Assembly: GCA_945285405.1 (NCBI GenBank)
Contig: CALYQJ010000007.1
Location: 18,130 to 82,129, forward strand
From: an uncultured Lactobacillaceae bacterium
Lineage (GTDB): Bacteria; Bacillota; Bacilli; Lactobacillales; Lactobacillaceae
Direction: 5' to 3'
Length of the DNA stretch: 64,000 nucleotides
Position 1 is the stretch's first letter. Each line of letters starts with the position of its first letter. Below, one piece after another: positions 15,124 to 23,865 of the stretch. The translations under genes and the position numbers were made by a program. The notes beneath the pieces are model-generated. The model had not been told where the DNA came from. It did no database searches and saw only the letters and a list, made by a program, of their open reading frames with translations.

Positions 15124-16371
15124 TCATTTTAAATCGACTTGCGCAATTCGCACAACCCATTGGCTGCCATAAGTAAAACCGCTAGCGTTTAGCGTTAATA
15201 AAGATTGTGAGCAATCCTGCACGAAATTTAATTTTTCACCATTGTCTAGCCATGTAATTTGGCTAATTGGTTGGTCAATTCCTTCAAAGGAACGGAAATT
15301 ATTCCCCTCGCCTCCCAAAACGACGTTACTGTTACCCACTACTTGGAGATCATGGATAAATAAGTAAATCTTTTTAGGAGTAACTAAAGCAAAATCTTTG
15401 GTTTGGGGATTAGATTTTATTTTAGTGGTTGGCCGCCCTTCATGTAAAGCGGTGCTGGCCATTTTGGTCCACTTACCAATTAATTTTAGATAGTCTTGTT
15501 GAATCCGAGGAATTTTGCCGCTACCGGTTAATCCAATATTAATTAAAATATTAGCGCCAATTTGGCGAGCGTGGGCAATATTTTCAATAATTTCTTTCGG
15601 GGATTTGTAGTTTAAATCATTTTTGGCGTAACCCCAATGTTGATTGAGAGTTAAAGAAACTTCACCGGCAACATATTTGCCATTAGGTTCACCATGATAT
15701 ACGTTATTAGGAGTTTTACGTTCGTAAGTTACGACATCAATTTCAGGGTCACTTATTTTACCCCGGTTTTTGAGCCCCGTATTATTTATAATAATTGCTT
15801 GCGGCTGATAATGCCGAATCATCCCGTAAAGTTCCGGTAAATGCCAGTTAGCCGTTTTTTTGTCCCAATTACCATCAAACCAAAATCCGCCTATTTTACC
15901 GTAGTTGGTACAAAGAAGTTTGACTGATGCTTTTAAATATTCTAAATAACTTTCAAAATCGGTTTGATATTGAGGATTGTGCCAATCGTAGGTTGCCATG
16001 TAAAGAAAAGGTAAAATATCAGCTTGATGGCAAGCATCGACGAATTCTTTGATCAAATCTTTTTTTAAAGGGCTATGAGTAACGTCAAACTTACTTAAGC
16101 CGTGCGTATTGTATAGGAAAAAGCCTTCATGGTGTTTAGTGGTTAAAACAATATACTTAGCACCTAAATTTTTCGCTGCTTGAACAATTTTTTGGGGATC
16201 AAAATGATTAGGTTGAAAGGTTTCAATTAGCTTTTCATATTTTTGTTGCGGAATTTGATGAATATATTCACTCCACTCCCCTTGCGCTAATTGTGAGTAA
16301 AGACCCCAATGAATAAATAACCCCAATCCTAGTTTTTCGTATTTTTGAATTCGCTTGCTAATTTCGACCAT
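15124..16371 (-). CDS. alfB: GH29 alpha-L-fucosidase, cytoplasmic
   Basis: Releases L-fucose from fucosylated disaccharides. The N-terminal KLGLGLFIHWGLYSQLAQGEWSE and TTKHHEGFFLY blocks, and the GGFWFDGNWD segment with the probable nucleophile Asp166, are hallmarks of GH29. The 415 residues make a catalytic domain with a short C-terminal beta domain. There is no signal peptide, so the substrate must be imported, consistent with the divergent man-type PTS. GAGG precedes the start. It is the AlfB-type partner in an alf-like cluster. Confidence 0.9.
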   Translation of the reverse strand: MVEISKRIQKYEKLGLGLFIHWGLYSQLAQGEWSEYIHQIPQQKYEKLIETFQPNHFDPQKIVQAAKNLGAKYIVLTTKHHEGFFLYNTHGLSKFDVTHSPLKKDLIKEFVDACHQADILPFLYMATYDWHNPQYQTDFESYLEYLKASVKLLCTNYGKIGGFWFDGNWDKKTANWHLPELYGMIRHYQPQAIIINNTGLKNRGKISDPEIDVVTYERKTPNNVYHGEPNGKYVAGEVSLTLNQHWGYAKNDLNYKSPKEIIENIAHARQIGANILINIGLTGSGKIPRIQQDYLKLIGKWTKMASTALHEGRPTTKIKSNPQTKDFALVTPKKIYLFIHDLQVVGNSNVVLGGEGNNFRSFEGIDQPISQITWLDNGEKLNFVQDCSQSLLTLNASGFTYGSQWVVRIAQVDLK

Positions 16372-16393
16372 CGATATTTCCTCACTTTCAAAT

Positions 16394-16552
16394 ACTTAAT
16401 GTGTTAATTAATTATAAAATAATCATTAAATAAAAATGACTCATTTGACTATATTCTTTTATTTTAACGACTTAATTGGGATTGTAAAGGAATTGTTATC
16501 GCTTTCCTTATGTGTTAAAATAATCCTGATTTGGATAGTTAACACATTAAGT
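16394..16552. promoter_or_regulatory. Divergent alf promoter region with three repeated operator-like sites
   Basis: The motif TTAACACATTAAGT appears at 16394-16408 (reverse), and at 16538-16552 in front of the SD of alfE; a half-related TTATGTGTTAAAA is at 16508-16520. The two full sites lie at corresponding places just upstream of each divergent gene. The rightward promoter is TTGTTA (16493-16498), 17 bases, TAAAAT (16516-16521), and the middle site covers its -10. The leftward -10 TATAAT is at plus 16411-16416. A weak cre-like TGTTATCGCTTTCC is at 16494-16507. Confidence 0.65.
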
Positions 16553-16564
16553 GGAGGTAAATTA

Positions 16565-17488
16565 ATGATCATTATTGCAAGTCATGGTGATTATGCAAAA
16601 GCGACTCTTAGTAGTTGTGAAATGATTGCCGGAAAAATTTCCGACGTTAAAGCAGTTGCTTTTCATGATCCAATGGGAATTAATGACGTTGTGACCAAGT
16701 ATCAAGCAATTAAAGACGAAAAATCAACCCCAGCAAAAGATTTAATTATTTTGACAGATATCTCCAGCGGCACTCCTGCTAATGCTGCTTTGTTATTTCA
16801 AGAAAAAAATCCCGGAGTTCGGGTATTTTCTGGTTTGTCTTTAAGTTTATTACTCACTTTGGTTACTGGGACGCCAGTTGATGAAGCAATTACGCAAAAT
16901 CGCGAAATGATTAAAGAATTAGGAGTAAAGACTACTCCGTCTCAACCAGTAAAAGCTAGTTTAAAAGCGAAGCCCACGAGTTCAACTAATAAAAATGATG
17001 ATCCGATTATTAGTGTCAGAATTGATTCTCGTTTAATTCACGGGCAAGTAGCAACAATGTGGTTAAGAGAAGTAAATGCTAGTCGGGTCATGGTAATTGA
17101 TGACGAAATTGTTAAAAGTAAAGTCCAAAAAAGTGTTCTAAAATCTGCTGTACCGCAAGATATTCATCTTAGTATTTTAACCACCAAAGGTGCTGCACAA
17201 AGGATTAAAGCTAACCAATATCAAGGACAGCGCGTTTTTATTATTGTTCGTGATCCGCGAACTTTATTGAATTTAACCAAAGAAGGAGTTAAATTACAGG
17301 CGATTAATTTAGGTAATTTATCGATGTCAGCAGGTGCCCGGCAGATTGCTAAAAGTGTTGCGGTATCCCCACAGCAAGAAGCAGCTTTAAAAGATTTAGC
17401 TCAAGAAAAGATTAAACTTTATCACCAAATGGTACCTAATGATCAAAAAGAAGATGTGATGGCTTTGTTAGCTAAGGGAGGTAAATAA
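16565..17488 (+). CDS. alfE: PTS mannose-family EIIAB fusion, fucosyl-sugar type
   Basis: Phosphocarrier with an EIIA domain (about 1-125, phospho-His7 in IIASHGDY), a Lys/Ser/Thr-rich linker, and an EIIB domain with VRIDSRLIHGQVATMW (phospho-His159). The start is ATG 16565 with GGAGG eight bases upstream; the frame is open further upstream, but that part runs through the promoter. It is followed at once by EIIC and EIID and is divergent from the GH29 gene, as in alfEFG. The imported sugar is probably a fucosylated N-acetylglucosamine-type disaccharide (inference). Confidence 0.88.
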   Translation: MIIIASHGDYAKATLSSCEMIAGKISDVKAVAFHDPMGINDVVTKYQAIKDEKSTPAKDLIILTDISSGTPANAALLFQEKNPGVRVFSGLSLSLLLTLVTGTPVDEAITQNREMIKELGVKTTPSQPVKASLKAKPTSSTNKNDDPIISVRIDSRLIHGQVATMWLREVNASRVMVIDDEIVKSKVQKSVLKSAVPQDIHLSILTTKGAAQRIKANQYQGQRVFIIVRDPRTLLNLTKEGVKLQAINLGNLSMSAGARQIAKSVAVSPQQEAALKDLAQEKIKLYHQMVPNDQKEDVMALLAKGGK

Positions 17489-17489
17489 A

Positions 17490-18296
17490 ATGGCGATTGC
17501 ATGGTGGCAAATTTTACTATTAACAGCGCTAGCTTTTTGGATGATTATTGATCAAATTACGGTTGGCATTTTATGCAATTATCCGCTTTTAATTGGTTTG
17601 GTTGCTGGAATTATTATGGGCGACATGAGTAAAGGATTAGTCGTGGGAGCAACGTTACAGTTAATGGTTTTAGGCGTAGGTACTTATGGCGGTTCAAGTA
17701 TGCCTGATTTTATGACTGGCGCGATTGTTGGTACGGCTTACGCGGTAATTACTGGTAAAGGCACTAATTTTGCGATTGGTTTGGCGGTACCAGTTGGTTT
17801 ATTGATGGTCCAACTTGATGTTTTGGCCCGATTTATTAATACTTATTTCTTACATCGCGTCGATAAATATATTGAAGCTGATGATGTACCTAAGGTCGCA
17901 CGTAACGTTGTTTATGGTGTTTTCCCTTGGGGATTATCTCGAGCAATTCCAGTCTTTATTATGTTAATTGTCGGGAATCAATTTGTTCAAAAAATTGTTG
18001 AAGTAATGCCTCAATGGCTTTCTAATGGTCTCTCAACTGCCGGCGGTATTCTACCAGTAGTGGGAATTGCAATTTTATTACGCTTTTTACCAACCAAGCG
18101 TTTTATTGCCTATTTAATTATTGGCTTTTTGGCCGCAACTTACTTAAAAGTACCAATGTTAGGTGTTGCTTTAATGGGATTAGCAATGGCAATTATCTTC
18201 TATCATCAGAGTGGTAACTCTTCGCACAATCAAGGGAATAATCAAGAAAACAAACCAAAGGAGACAGAAAATGAACTCGGCGAATACGAAAACTAA
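17490..18296 (+). CDS. alfF: PTS mannose-family EIIC, fucosyl-sugar type
   Basis: A 268-residue permease subunit with about seven membrane segments and the GATLQLMVLGVGTYGGSSMPD block typical of EIIC-man. It starts one base after the alfE stop codon, and its 3' end overlaps the next gene by 26 bases, so all three are coupled. The C-terminal tail is Asn/Gly/Glu-rich. Confidence 0.9.
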   Translation: MAIAWWQILLLTALAFWMIIDQITVGILCNYPLLIGLVAGIIMGDMSKGLVVGATLQLMVLGVGTYGGSSMPDFMTGAIVGTAYAVITGKGTNFAIGLAVPVGLLMVQLDVLARFINTYFLHRVDKYIEADDVPKVARNVVYGVFPWGLSRAIPVFIMLIVGNQFVQKIVEVMPQWLSNGLSTAGGILPVVGIAILLRFLPTKRFIAYLIIGFLAATYLKVPMLGVALMGLAMAIIFYHQSGNSSHNQGNNQENKPKETENELGEYEN

Positions 18297-19086
18297 GCAA
18301 ATTACGAAAAAAGATCTATTTCGGGCTAATTGGCGCTGGCTTTGGTCCAGTCAAATTTGTTGGAATTACGAACGGATGATGTCGACGGGTTATTTGTATA
18401 CAATGTTGCCGACAATTACCAAGTTGTATCCTAAAAAAGACGATCAAGTTGAAATGATGAAAGTTCATAACCAATTTTTCAATACCAATGCTTATGTTGG
18501 TGGCTTTATTGTGGGAATGGATATGGCAATTGAGGAAAAAGAAGGCATCAAAGCTAAAGATACCGTTGCTGGGTTAAAAGCCGGTTTAATGGGACCTTTA
18601 GCAGGAATTGGTGATACAATTGTTGGCGTAATTTTGCCTACTATTTTTGGTTCAATTGGCGCTTATATGGGACTTAAAGGCAATCCAATTGGTGCTTTTT
18701 TATGGTTAGCAGTTAACTTTATAATTTTGTTTTTACGATTTTCTTTATTACCAATGGGATATACTCAAGGAGAGAAGTTAGTTTACGCTACTGGTGATAA
18801 ACTTAACCGAATTACTGATGCTGCAGTATTATTAGGAGTAACAGTAGTTGGCGCTTTAATTCCGACCGTAATTAGTGTTAAAGTTCCTTTTGTCTTTAAA
18901 TTAGGCAAAGTTAGTCTAAAAGCGCAATCAATTTTAGATCAATTTATGCCATCTTTAGTTCCAGTAGCTCTAGTTGCCATTTGTTACTGGTTGTTAGGTA
19001 AAGAAAAAATGAATTCAACCCGTTTAATTGTTTTGGTTTTAATTGCCGGAATAGTTTTAGGTGGTTTAGGAATTTTAAGTAAATAG
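18271..19086 (+). CDS. alfG: PTS mannose-family EIID, fucosyl-sugar type
   Basis: A 271-residue permease subunit with WSSQICWNYERMMSTGYLY at the N-terminus and GPLAGIGDTIVGVILPTIFG, the EIID signature. I choose ATG 18271 with AAAGGAGA upstream, giving a 26-base overlap with alfF; the frame opens earlier at 18211. The last codons (GIVLGGLGILSK) and the following terminator have been tandemly duplicated downstream (19047-19670). Confidence 0.9.
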   Translation: MNSANTKTKQITKKDLFRANWRWLWSSQICWNYERMMSTGYLYTMLPTITKLYPKKDDQVEMMKVHNQFFNTNAYVGGFIVGMDMAIEEKEGIKAKDTVAGLKAGLMGPLAGIGDTIVGVILPTIFGSIGAYMGLKGNPIGAFLWLAVNFIILFLRFSLLPMGYTQGEKLVYATGDKLNRITDAAVLLGVTVVGALIPTVISVKVPFVFKLGKVSLKAQSILDQFMPSLVPVALVAICYWLLGKEKMNSTRLIVLVLIAGIVLGGLGILSK

Positions 19087-19670
19087 TTAAATTTAATAAT
19101 TATTTTCACTTCTTTTAAAACAACAAAATGATAATTGATTAAGGCCATCTTAAGTAAGGTGGTTTTTTTATTGTTTGAGAAATAAAATAGTAGATTTCAA
19201 TTTTAAAGCGTAAAAAGTCCTTACTACCTTTCATTTTTTAAAAATTAATATAATTATATGGTGAATTATATTGCCTTTCTTTTTTTGAGCTAATAGTTAT
19301 TAATTTTGGGCTTTAATTTCCGGAATAGTTTCAGGTGGTTTAGAAATCTTAAGTAAATAGTTAAACTTAATAATCGTTTTCATTTCTTTTTAAAACAACA
19401 AAATGATAATTGATTAAGGCTATCTTAAGTAAGGTGGTTTTTTTATTGTTTGAGAAATAAAATAGTAGATTTCAATTTTAAAGCGTAAAAAGTCCTTACT
19501 ATCTTTCATTTTTTAAAAATTAATATAATTATATGGTTGATTATATGGTGAATTATATTGCCTCTCTTTTTTTGAGCTAATAGTTATTAATTTTGGGCTT
19601 TAATTTCCGGAATAGTTTTAAGAGGTTTTGGAATTTTAAGTAAATGGTTAAATTTAATAATCATTTTCTT
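19047..19670 (+). repeat. Tandem duplication of the EIID 3' end and its terminator
   Basis: Two full copies of a 274-287-base unit and a partial third. Copy 1 runs 19047-19320, copy 2 19321-19607 and copy 3 from 19608 to about 19670. Each starts with codons for the C-terminus of EIID (G-I-V-x-G-G-L-x-I-L-S-K in copy 2). Copies 1 and 2 carry the same terminator hairpin (19142-19170 and about 19416-19444, AAGG-TGGTTTTTTT). Copy 2 also has a 14-base internal duplication near ATTATATGGT. The copies have diverged by scattered point changes, so the event is not recent. Confidence 0.85.
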
Positions 19671-19938
19671 TTATTTTTGTTAATTAGTGAGGTAATGTTG
19701 ATAAGGTAGAAGGTTATAGTTAAAATATTAATAGCAACTAAAAGCTATCGATTATGTAATCAAAAAAATATTTTTATCAAGTATTTTCACTTAATGAGTA
19801 AAAATTTTCATTCAGAAAGATAAATAATAAATTAATTTAAAACTATTATTAAAAAAATTTAAGTTTTAAAATCAGGTCTTAACCCTTGTGGTTAAAGGAT
19901 TTCAAAAATATAATGAAAAATTAATTAGATAAAAAAAG

Positions 19939-19997
19939 TTGATTTCACTTTACTAGAAAGCGTTATCATGATATCTTAAAGACGTACCATATGGTAC
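19939..19997 (+). promoter_or_regulatory. Promoter-like region with cre site and palindrome
   Basis: AGAAAGCGTTATCA (19955-19968) matches the cre consensus at 13 of 14 positions, and TTGATT (19939-19944) can serve as a -35 with TTATCA or TATCAT as a weak -10. Fifteen bases on is a perfect 14-base palindrome GTACCATATGGTAC (19984-19997), a candidate operator. The stretch from 19671 to 20328 otherwise holds no gene that I can see. It would give the GH31 gene a leader of about 380 bases. Confidence 0.5.
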
Positions 19998-20328
19998 TGA
20001 AATATAATTAATTTTGCCCGAGATTAAACATGTATTTTATACTAACTTTTGTTAGTAAATTAAATTGTTTGTTTAGAGAGTTGTTAATGATTAACGTTTT
20101 CTTTAAACCGGTGATCATTATTAACGCATTTTATTAAAACCTTGTCCTCCTAATACAAGTGAATAATAATTTTGTTAAGTATGATCTCCAATCATCGGGC
20201 AATTTTTAACCGTTTATTACCAATTTAGTGATTATTATTTATTTTTGAGTGTCATTAGGATTAATTTAGGAATTAATGTTAGTGGCTTTTTTTGTAAGCT
20301 TTGGCGATGAGGAGACGAAAGGAGATTA

Positions 20329-20366
20329 ATGGCAATAATCGTTAATAATTTTTAACGAATATTACC
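20329..20366 (+). promoter_or_regulatory. Leader mini-ORF and hairpin before the GH31 gene
   Basis: A strong SD (AAAGGAGA, 20319-20326 region) drives ATG 20329 of an eight-codon frame, MAIIVNNF, ending at 20355. The same bases form an inverted repeat, GGCAATAATCGTTAA (20331-20345) against TTAACGAATATTACC (20352-20366), 13 of 15 paired. The GH31 frame itself has no SD near its start. Translation of the mini-ORF could open the hairpin or allow re-initiation. This is inferred from layout only. Confidence 0.4.
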
Positions 20367-20377
20367 ATGGGTAATTG

Positions 20378-22924
20378 ATGGATCAAAGTTTAAATGGTAA
20401 CCAAGCAGAAATTATTACCTTGAATTTGAAAAATAAGCGACAAGAACAGATTAGTTTTGTTGCGCCTAATATTCTTCATGTGGTTTGGGGCAAAACTCAA
20501 GATTTTAATGATTTACCCAACATTATGGTAAATGAAGCAGTAAATACAGGTGGTGATCCCACAGTGGCTACTGGGAAAATTGATCAAAGTAAAGTTGTCC
20601 CCTTTATTAATAAAATTCCTAAAATTAAATTTAAAGTTATAAAAACCCGTTTTGGTTATTTAATTCAAACGCCAAAGTTAACTTTAAAAGTTAAATCAGA
20701 AACGGGCACAATTGCCGTCTATTCAGACGATTTAACTAAACCAACAATGATTCAAAAAGCTCCTTTTTTAAAACAAAACCAAATACAAACAAAACTTCAG
20801 GTTTTAACAGCAAACGCCGAGTATTATGGCGGAGGAATGCAAAATGGTCGTTATAATCATACGGGTAAAATATTAAAAATTGAAAACATGAACGATTGGC
20901 TAGATGGGGGGATTTCATCACCTGCCCCCTTTGTTTGGTCGACTGCCGGCTTTGGCATATTAAATAATACTTATACGAAAGGCTTTTATGATTTAGAAGA
21001 TCCCCAACTAATTTCTTTTAGTTATCAAGATCAAAAAGCGGATAACTATTATTTATTTGGTCAAAATCTTCCTGAAATTCTTCAAGGATATTATCAATTA
21101 ACGGGTAAACCTTTCATTTTACCTAAGTTTGCTTTTTATCCAGCCCATTTAAATGCATACAATCGTGATACTTGGGTCGAAGTAACCCCTGCTTCTTCAG
21201 GAGCCCGGTTATTTGAAGACGGGAAATATTATCGCGAATATCAACCCGTTAAGCCGAAAAGTTTTAATGATAAAGTGAAAAAAACCATTAAAATTAATGG
21301 TCAAACTTTTGTGCCCGCGGTAAAAACTAAAGGTCGCGTAACCTTTGTTAAAGATGCTCAAGGTAATTTGATTACGAAACCAGAGTCACTTAATGGTGAA
21401 TTACAAAACTATCAATTTTCGGCGCGACAAATTATTGAGCGCTACCGGAAAAACGATTTTCCTTTAGGTTGGTTTTTACCCAATGATGGTTATGGCGCGG
21501 GTTATGGTCAAACTTCAAGTTTAGCTAAGAACATTGCTAATTTAAAGGAATTTGCGAATTTTGCTCAAGATCACGGGATTAAAACCGGTTTATGGACCCA
21601 AGAAAATTTATATCCGAAAGATCGAGCGCATCCCAAAGCTTCTGAACGTGATTTTGCCCAAGAGGTAAAAGAAGCACAAGTTGCCGTAATTAAAACTGAT
21701 GTTGCTTGGGTAGGAAGTGGTTATCAGGCTGGAATTGGCGCAATTACAGATGCGGCTTGCGTTATGAAGAAAAATGGTAATAATGAACGTCCTTTTGCCT
21801 TAACCGTCGATGGTTGGGCGGGGACGCAAAAATATGGTGCCGTTTGGACCGGCGATCAAAAAGGAGGAACATGGCAAAATATTGCTTTTCAGATTCCAAC
21901 TTATTTAAGTAGTGCCCTTTCTGGTTTAGCAAATGTTGGTGCGGATATTGATGGAATTTATGACGGTGGTGATCCGATTATTCAAACGCGAGATTTACAA
22001 TGGAAGTCATTTACGCCTTTACAATTATTTATGGATGGTTGGGGTAGCGAAAATAAAACGCCCTTTACTTTCGGCGGTATTTATGCTGCAATTAACCGTT
22101 TTTATTTAAAATTAAAAAGTCAATTACTCCCCTATTTCTATACGGCTGCGTACCGTAATCGCCAATTCGGAATTCCTTTATTACAACCGGCGGCTTATCA
22201 TTTCGCGGATCAAAGTAATCTTACGGCGGATTTGAACCATGAATTTCTTTTGGGCAATGATATTTTAGTGGCACCGATTTATCAAAACACCAAAATGGAT
22301 CAAAAAGGAAACGATATTCGTAATGGAATTTATTTACCAGATTCGCAAGTGACTTGGATTGATTTCTTTTCTGGAATTCCTTATGCCGGAGATCAAGTTT
22401 TAAATAAATTTAAAACGCCATTATGGAAAACGCCGTTATTTATTAAACAAGGGGCAATTATTCCGGAAAATAACCCTAACAATAATCCTTCAGAAATTGA
22501 TGCTACTAAACAAATTTTGACTTTTTATCCGAAAAAGGATTTAGCGCAGACTACTATTTATGATGATGATGGAGTTTCTGATAATTATTTAGAAGAAGCT
22601 AAATTTACTACAACTGTAATTAAACAATGGCAAGATGAAAAAGAAATTGTGATTCAAATTGCCCCAACAACTGGTGATTTTGCTGGTTTTAATCCTCATA
22701 AACAATCAATTTTAAAAGTTAAAAATATCTCTCAACCCCGAAAAATATTGGTTAATGGGCAGGTCTTATCACCAACAGCTTATCAATTTGAAAAAAGTCA
22801 TCTTCTTAAAACTTTTTCGACAAGATTTGCATTAAAGGGAATCTATAACGGTAGTCAGTTAACAATTACGCTCGCAAAACATAATGTAACAACAACAACT
22901 TTATTAGTTGAAATTTTATTCTAG
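20378..22924 (+). CDS. Glycoside hydrolase family 31 enzyme (alpha-glucosidase/glucosyltransferase-like)
   Basis: An 848-residue GH31-type protein. A beta-rich N-terminal domain (about 1-245) leads into a TIM barrel, including PKFAFYPAHLNAYN and WFLPNDGYGAGYG, with the probable nucleophile Asp441 in VIKTDVAW and the acid/base Asp493 in WTGDQ. C-terminal beta domains follow from about 640. There is no signal peptide or anchor, so it acts in the cytoplasm on an imported oligosaccharide. Start ATG 20378 (or TTG 20375): an in-frame TAA lies directly before, so no earlier start is possible. Substrate specificity cannot be read; alpha-glucosides are the default for GH31. Confidence 0.82.
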   Translation: MDQSLNGNQAEIITLNLKNKRQEQISFVAPNILHVVWGKTQDFNDLPNIMVNEAVNTGGDPTVATGKIDQSKVVPFINKIPKIKFKVIKTRFGYLIQTPKLTLKVKSETGTIAVYSDDLTKPTMIQKAPFLKQNQIQTKLQVLTANAEYYGGGMQNGRYNHTGKILKIENMNDWLDGGISSPAPFVWSTAGFGILNNTYTKGFYDLEDPQLISFSYQDQKADNYYLFGQNLPEILQGYYQLTGKPFILPKFAFYPAHLNAYNRDTWVEVTPASSGARLFEDGKYYREYQPVKPKSFNDKVKKTIKINGQTFVPAVKTKGRVTFVKDAQGNLITKPESLNGELQNYQFSARQIIERYRKNDFPLGWFLPNDGYGAGYGQTSSLAKNIANLKEFANFAQDHGIKTGLWTQENLYPKDRAHPKASERDFAQEVKEAQVAVIKTDVAWVGSGYQAGIGAITDAACVMKKNGNNERPFALTVDGWAGTQKYGAVWTGDQKGGTWQNIAFQIPTYLSSALSGLANVGADIDGIYDGGDPIIQTRDLQWKSFTPLQLFMDGWGSENKTPFTFGGIYAAINRFYLKLKSQLLPYFYTAAYRNRQFGIPLLQPAAYHFADQSNLTADLNHEFLLGNDILVAPIYQNTKMDQKGNDIRNGIYLPDSQVTWIDFFSGIPYAGDQVLNKFKTPLWKTPLFIKQGAIIPENNPNNNPSEIDATKQILTFYPKKDLAQTTIYDDDGVSDNYLEEAKFTTTVIKQWQDEKEIVIQIAPTTGDFAGFNPHKQSILKVKNISQPRKILVNGQVLSPTAYQFEKSHLLKTFSTRFALKGIYNGSQLTITLAKHNVTTTTLLVEILF

Positions 22925-23865
22925 GCATTTTTGCAATAAAAAAGCATTAAAATTTGTGGAATTTTACCTTTTTAATTTTAAAAAAAAGGTTAAAAAAAAA
23001 TTGAAATTTAGTTATAACTAATTAGAATAATTAGGCGATTATTAATTTTAGCCTCAGAATTTTGCAACCTTTTTGATCGAATAAAGCGATTTCAAAAAAT
23101 CAATAATATTGTATCAGTAAAAAAAAATAAAAAAGGTAAAAGTCTTGCAATAAAATCGTGATCAAAGCAATATTTGCCCCAAAATGAAATTATTTTTCAT
23201 AAATTATCTTTTGCTTTTTAAAAACTATTAAATTTTATTTTAAAAAAATGATTATTTCATGGGAAATATTTTTTAGAAAATGCTTTAAGCTTTAGAAATT
23301 AGGATTTCAATATCTTTCTTCGAAATTTGAATAACTTAGTATCTTTTTATATAAACTAGATAAATAGATAATCACAAATATTGTTAAAAAATTGCAAATA
23401 AACCTTTTTTTAAATTTTTAAATAATCGTCTAAATAATTAAGGCAAAATTGGGGAACGATTATTGATGATTTTCTAAATATGTAGAAATTTAAATTTATC
23501 ATGAAGCTTAAATAAATCGGTTTAAAAAAAGAAAAGATTAAAATTACTATTGAATAGATTAAAGCCACGTAAATAGCTTTTTAAATATTGTTGACAGGCT
23601 ATATCAAGGTGATTAAGATAAAGGACGTTTTGCGGATATAGTAAAAATTGGCTGCTTAATTAGTGCCAAAAAAGATGAATACTAGTTTTGTTTTGATGCC
23701 AACAGAAAACCTAATTATTTTTAACTGAAAGTGCGCACCAAAGTTGGTTTTTAACTTTAGTTTAGTTTTGAAAAAATTACCCTTTTCTTTCATATTTCGC
23801 AAAATTGGAATCTAAATGTAAAAACTATCGATTTAAGATTAATTTTACACAAGGGGGATCTGTTT
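22925..23865. other. Long AT-rich non-coding stretch
   Basis: 940 bases with no convincing gene on either strand. A weak hairpin of ACCTTTTT with AAAAAGGT (22966-22990) may end the GH31 transcript. A near-consensus promoter, TTGACA (23591-23596), 17 bases, TAAGAT (23614-23619), points right and would give the MFS gene a leader of about 240 bases. I saw no riboswitch or T-box signature in that leader. Confidence 0.5.
23591..23619 (+). promoter_or_regulatory. Promoter of the MFS-amidase operon
   Basis: Perfect -35 TTGACA and -10 TAAGAT at 17-base spacing, about 240 bases upstream of the MFS start codon with no gene in between. Confidence 0.6.

Noticed and set aside
16436..16564. N-terminal extension of alfE by 43 residues
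   Set aside because: This part would cover the promoter and operator region, has no SD, and the EIIA domain begins exactly at ATG 16565 with a good SD.
19047..19670. Insertion sequence or transposon
   Set aside because: The repeats are direct, without terminal inverted repeats or a transposase, and consist of the neighbouring EIID gene end; tandem duplication explains them.
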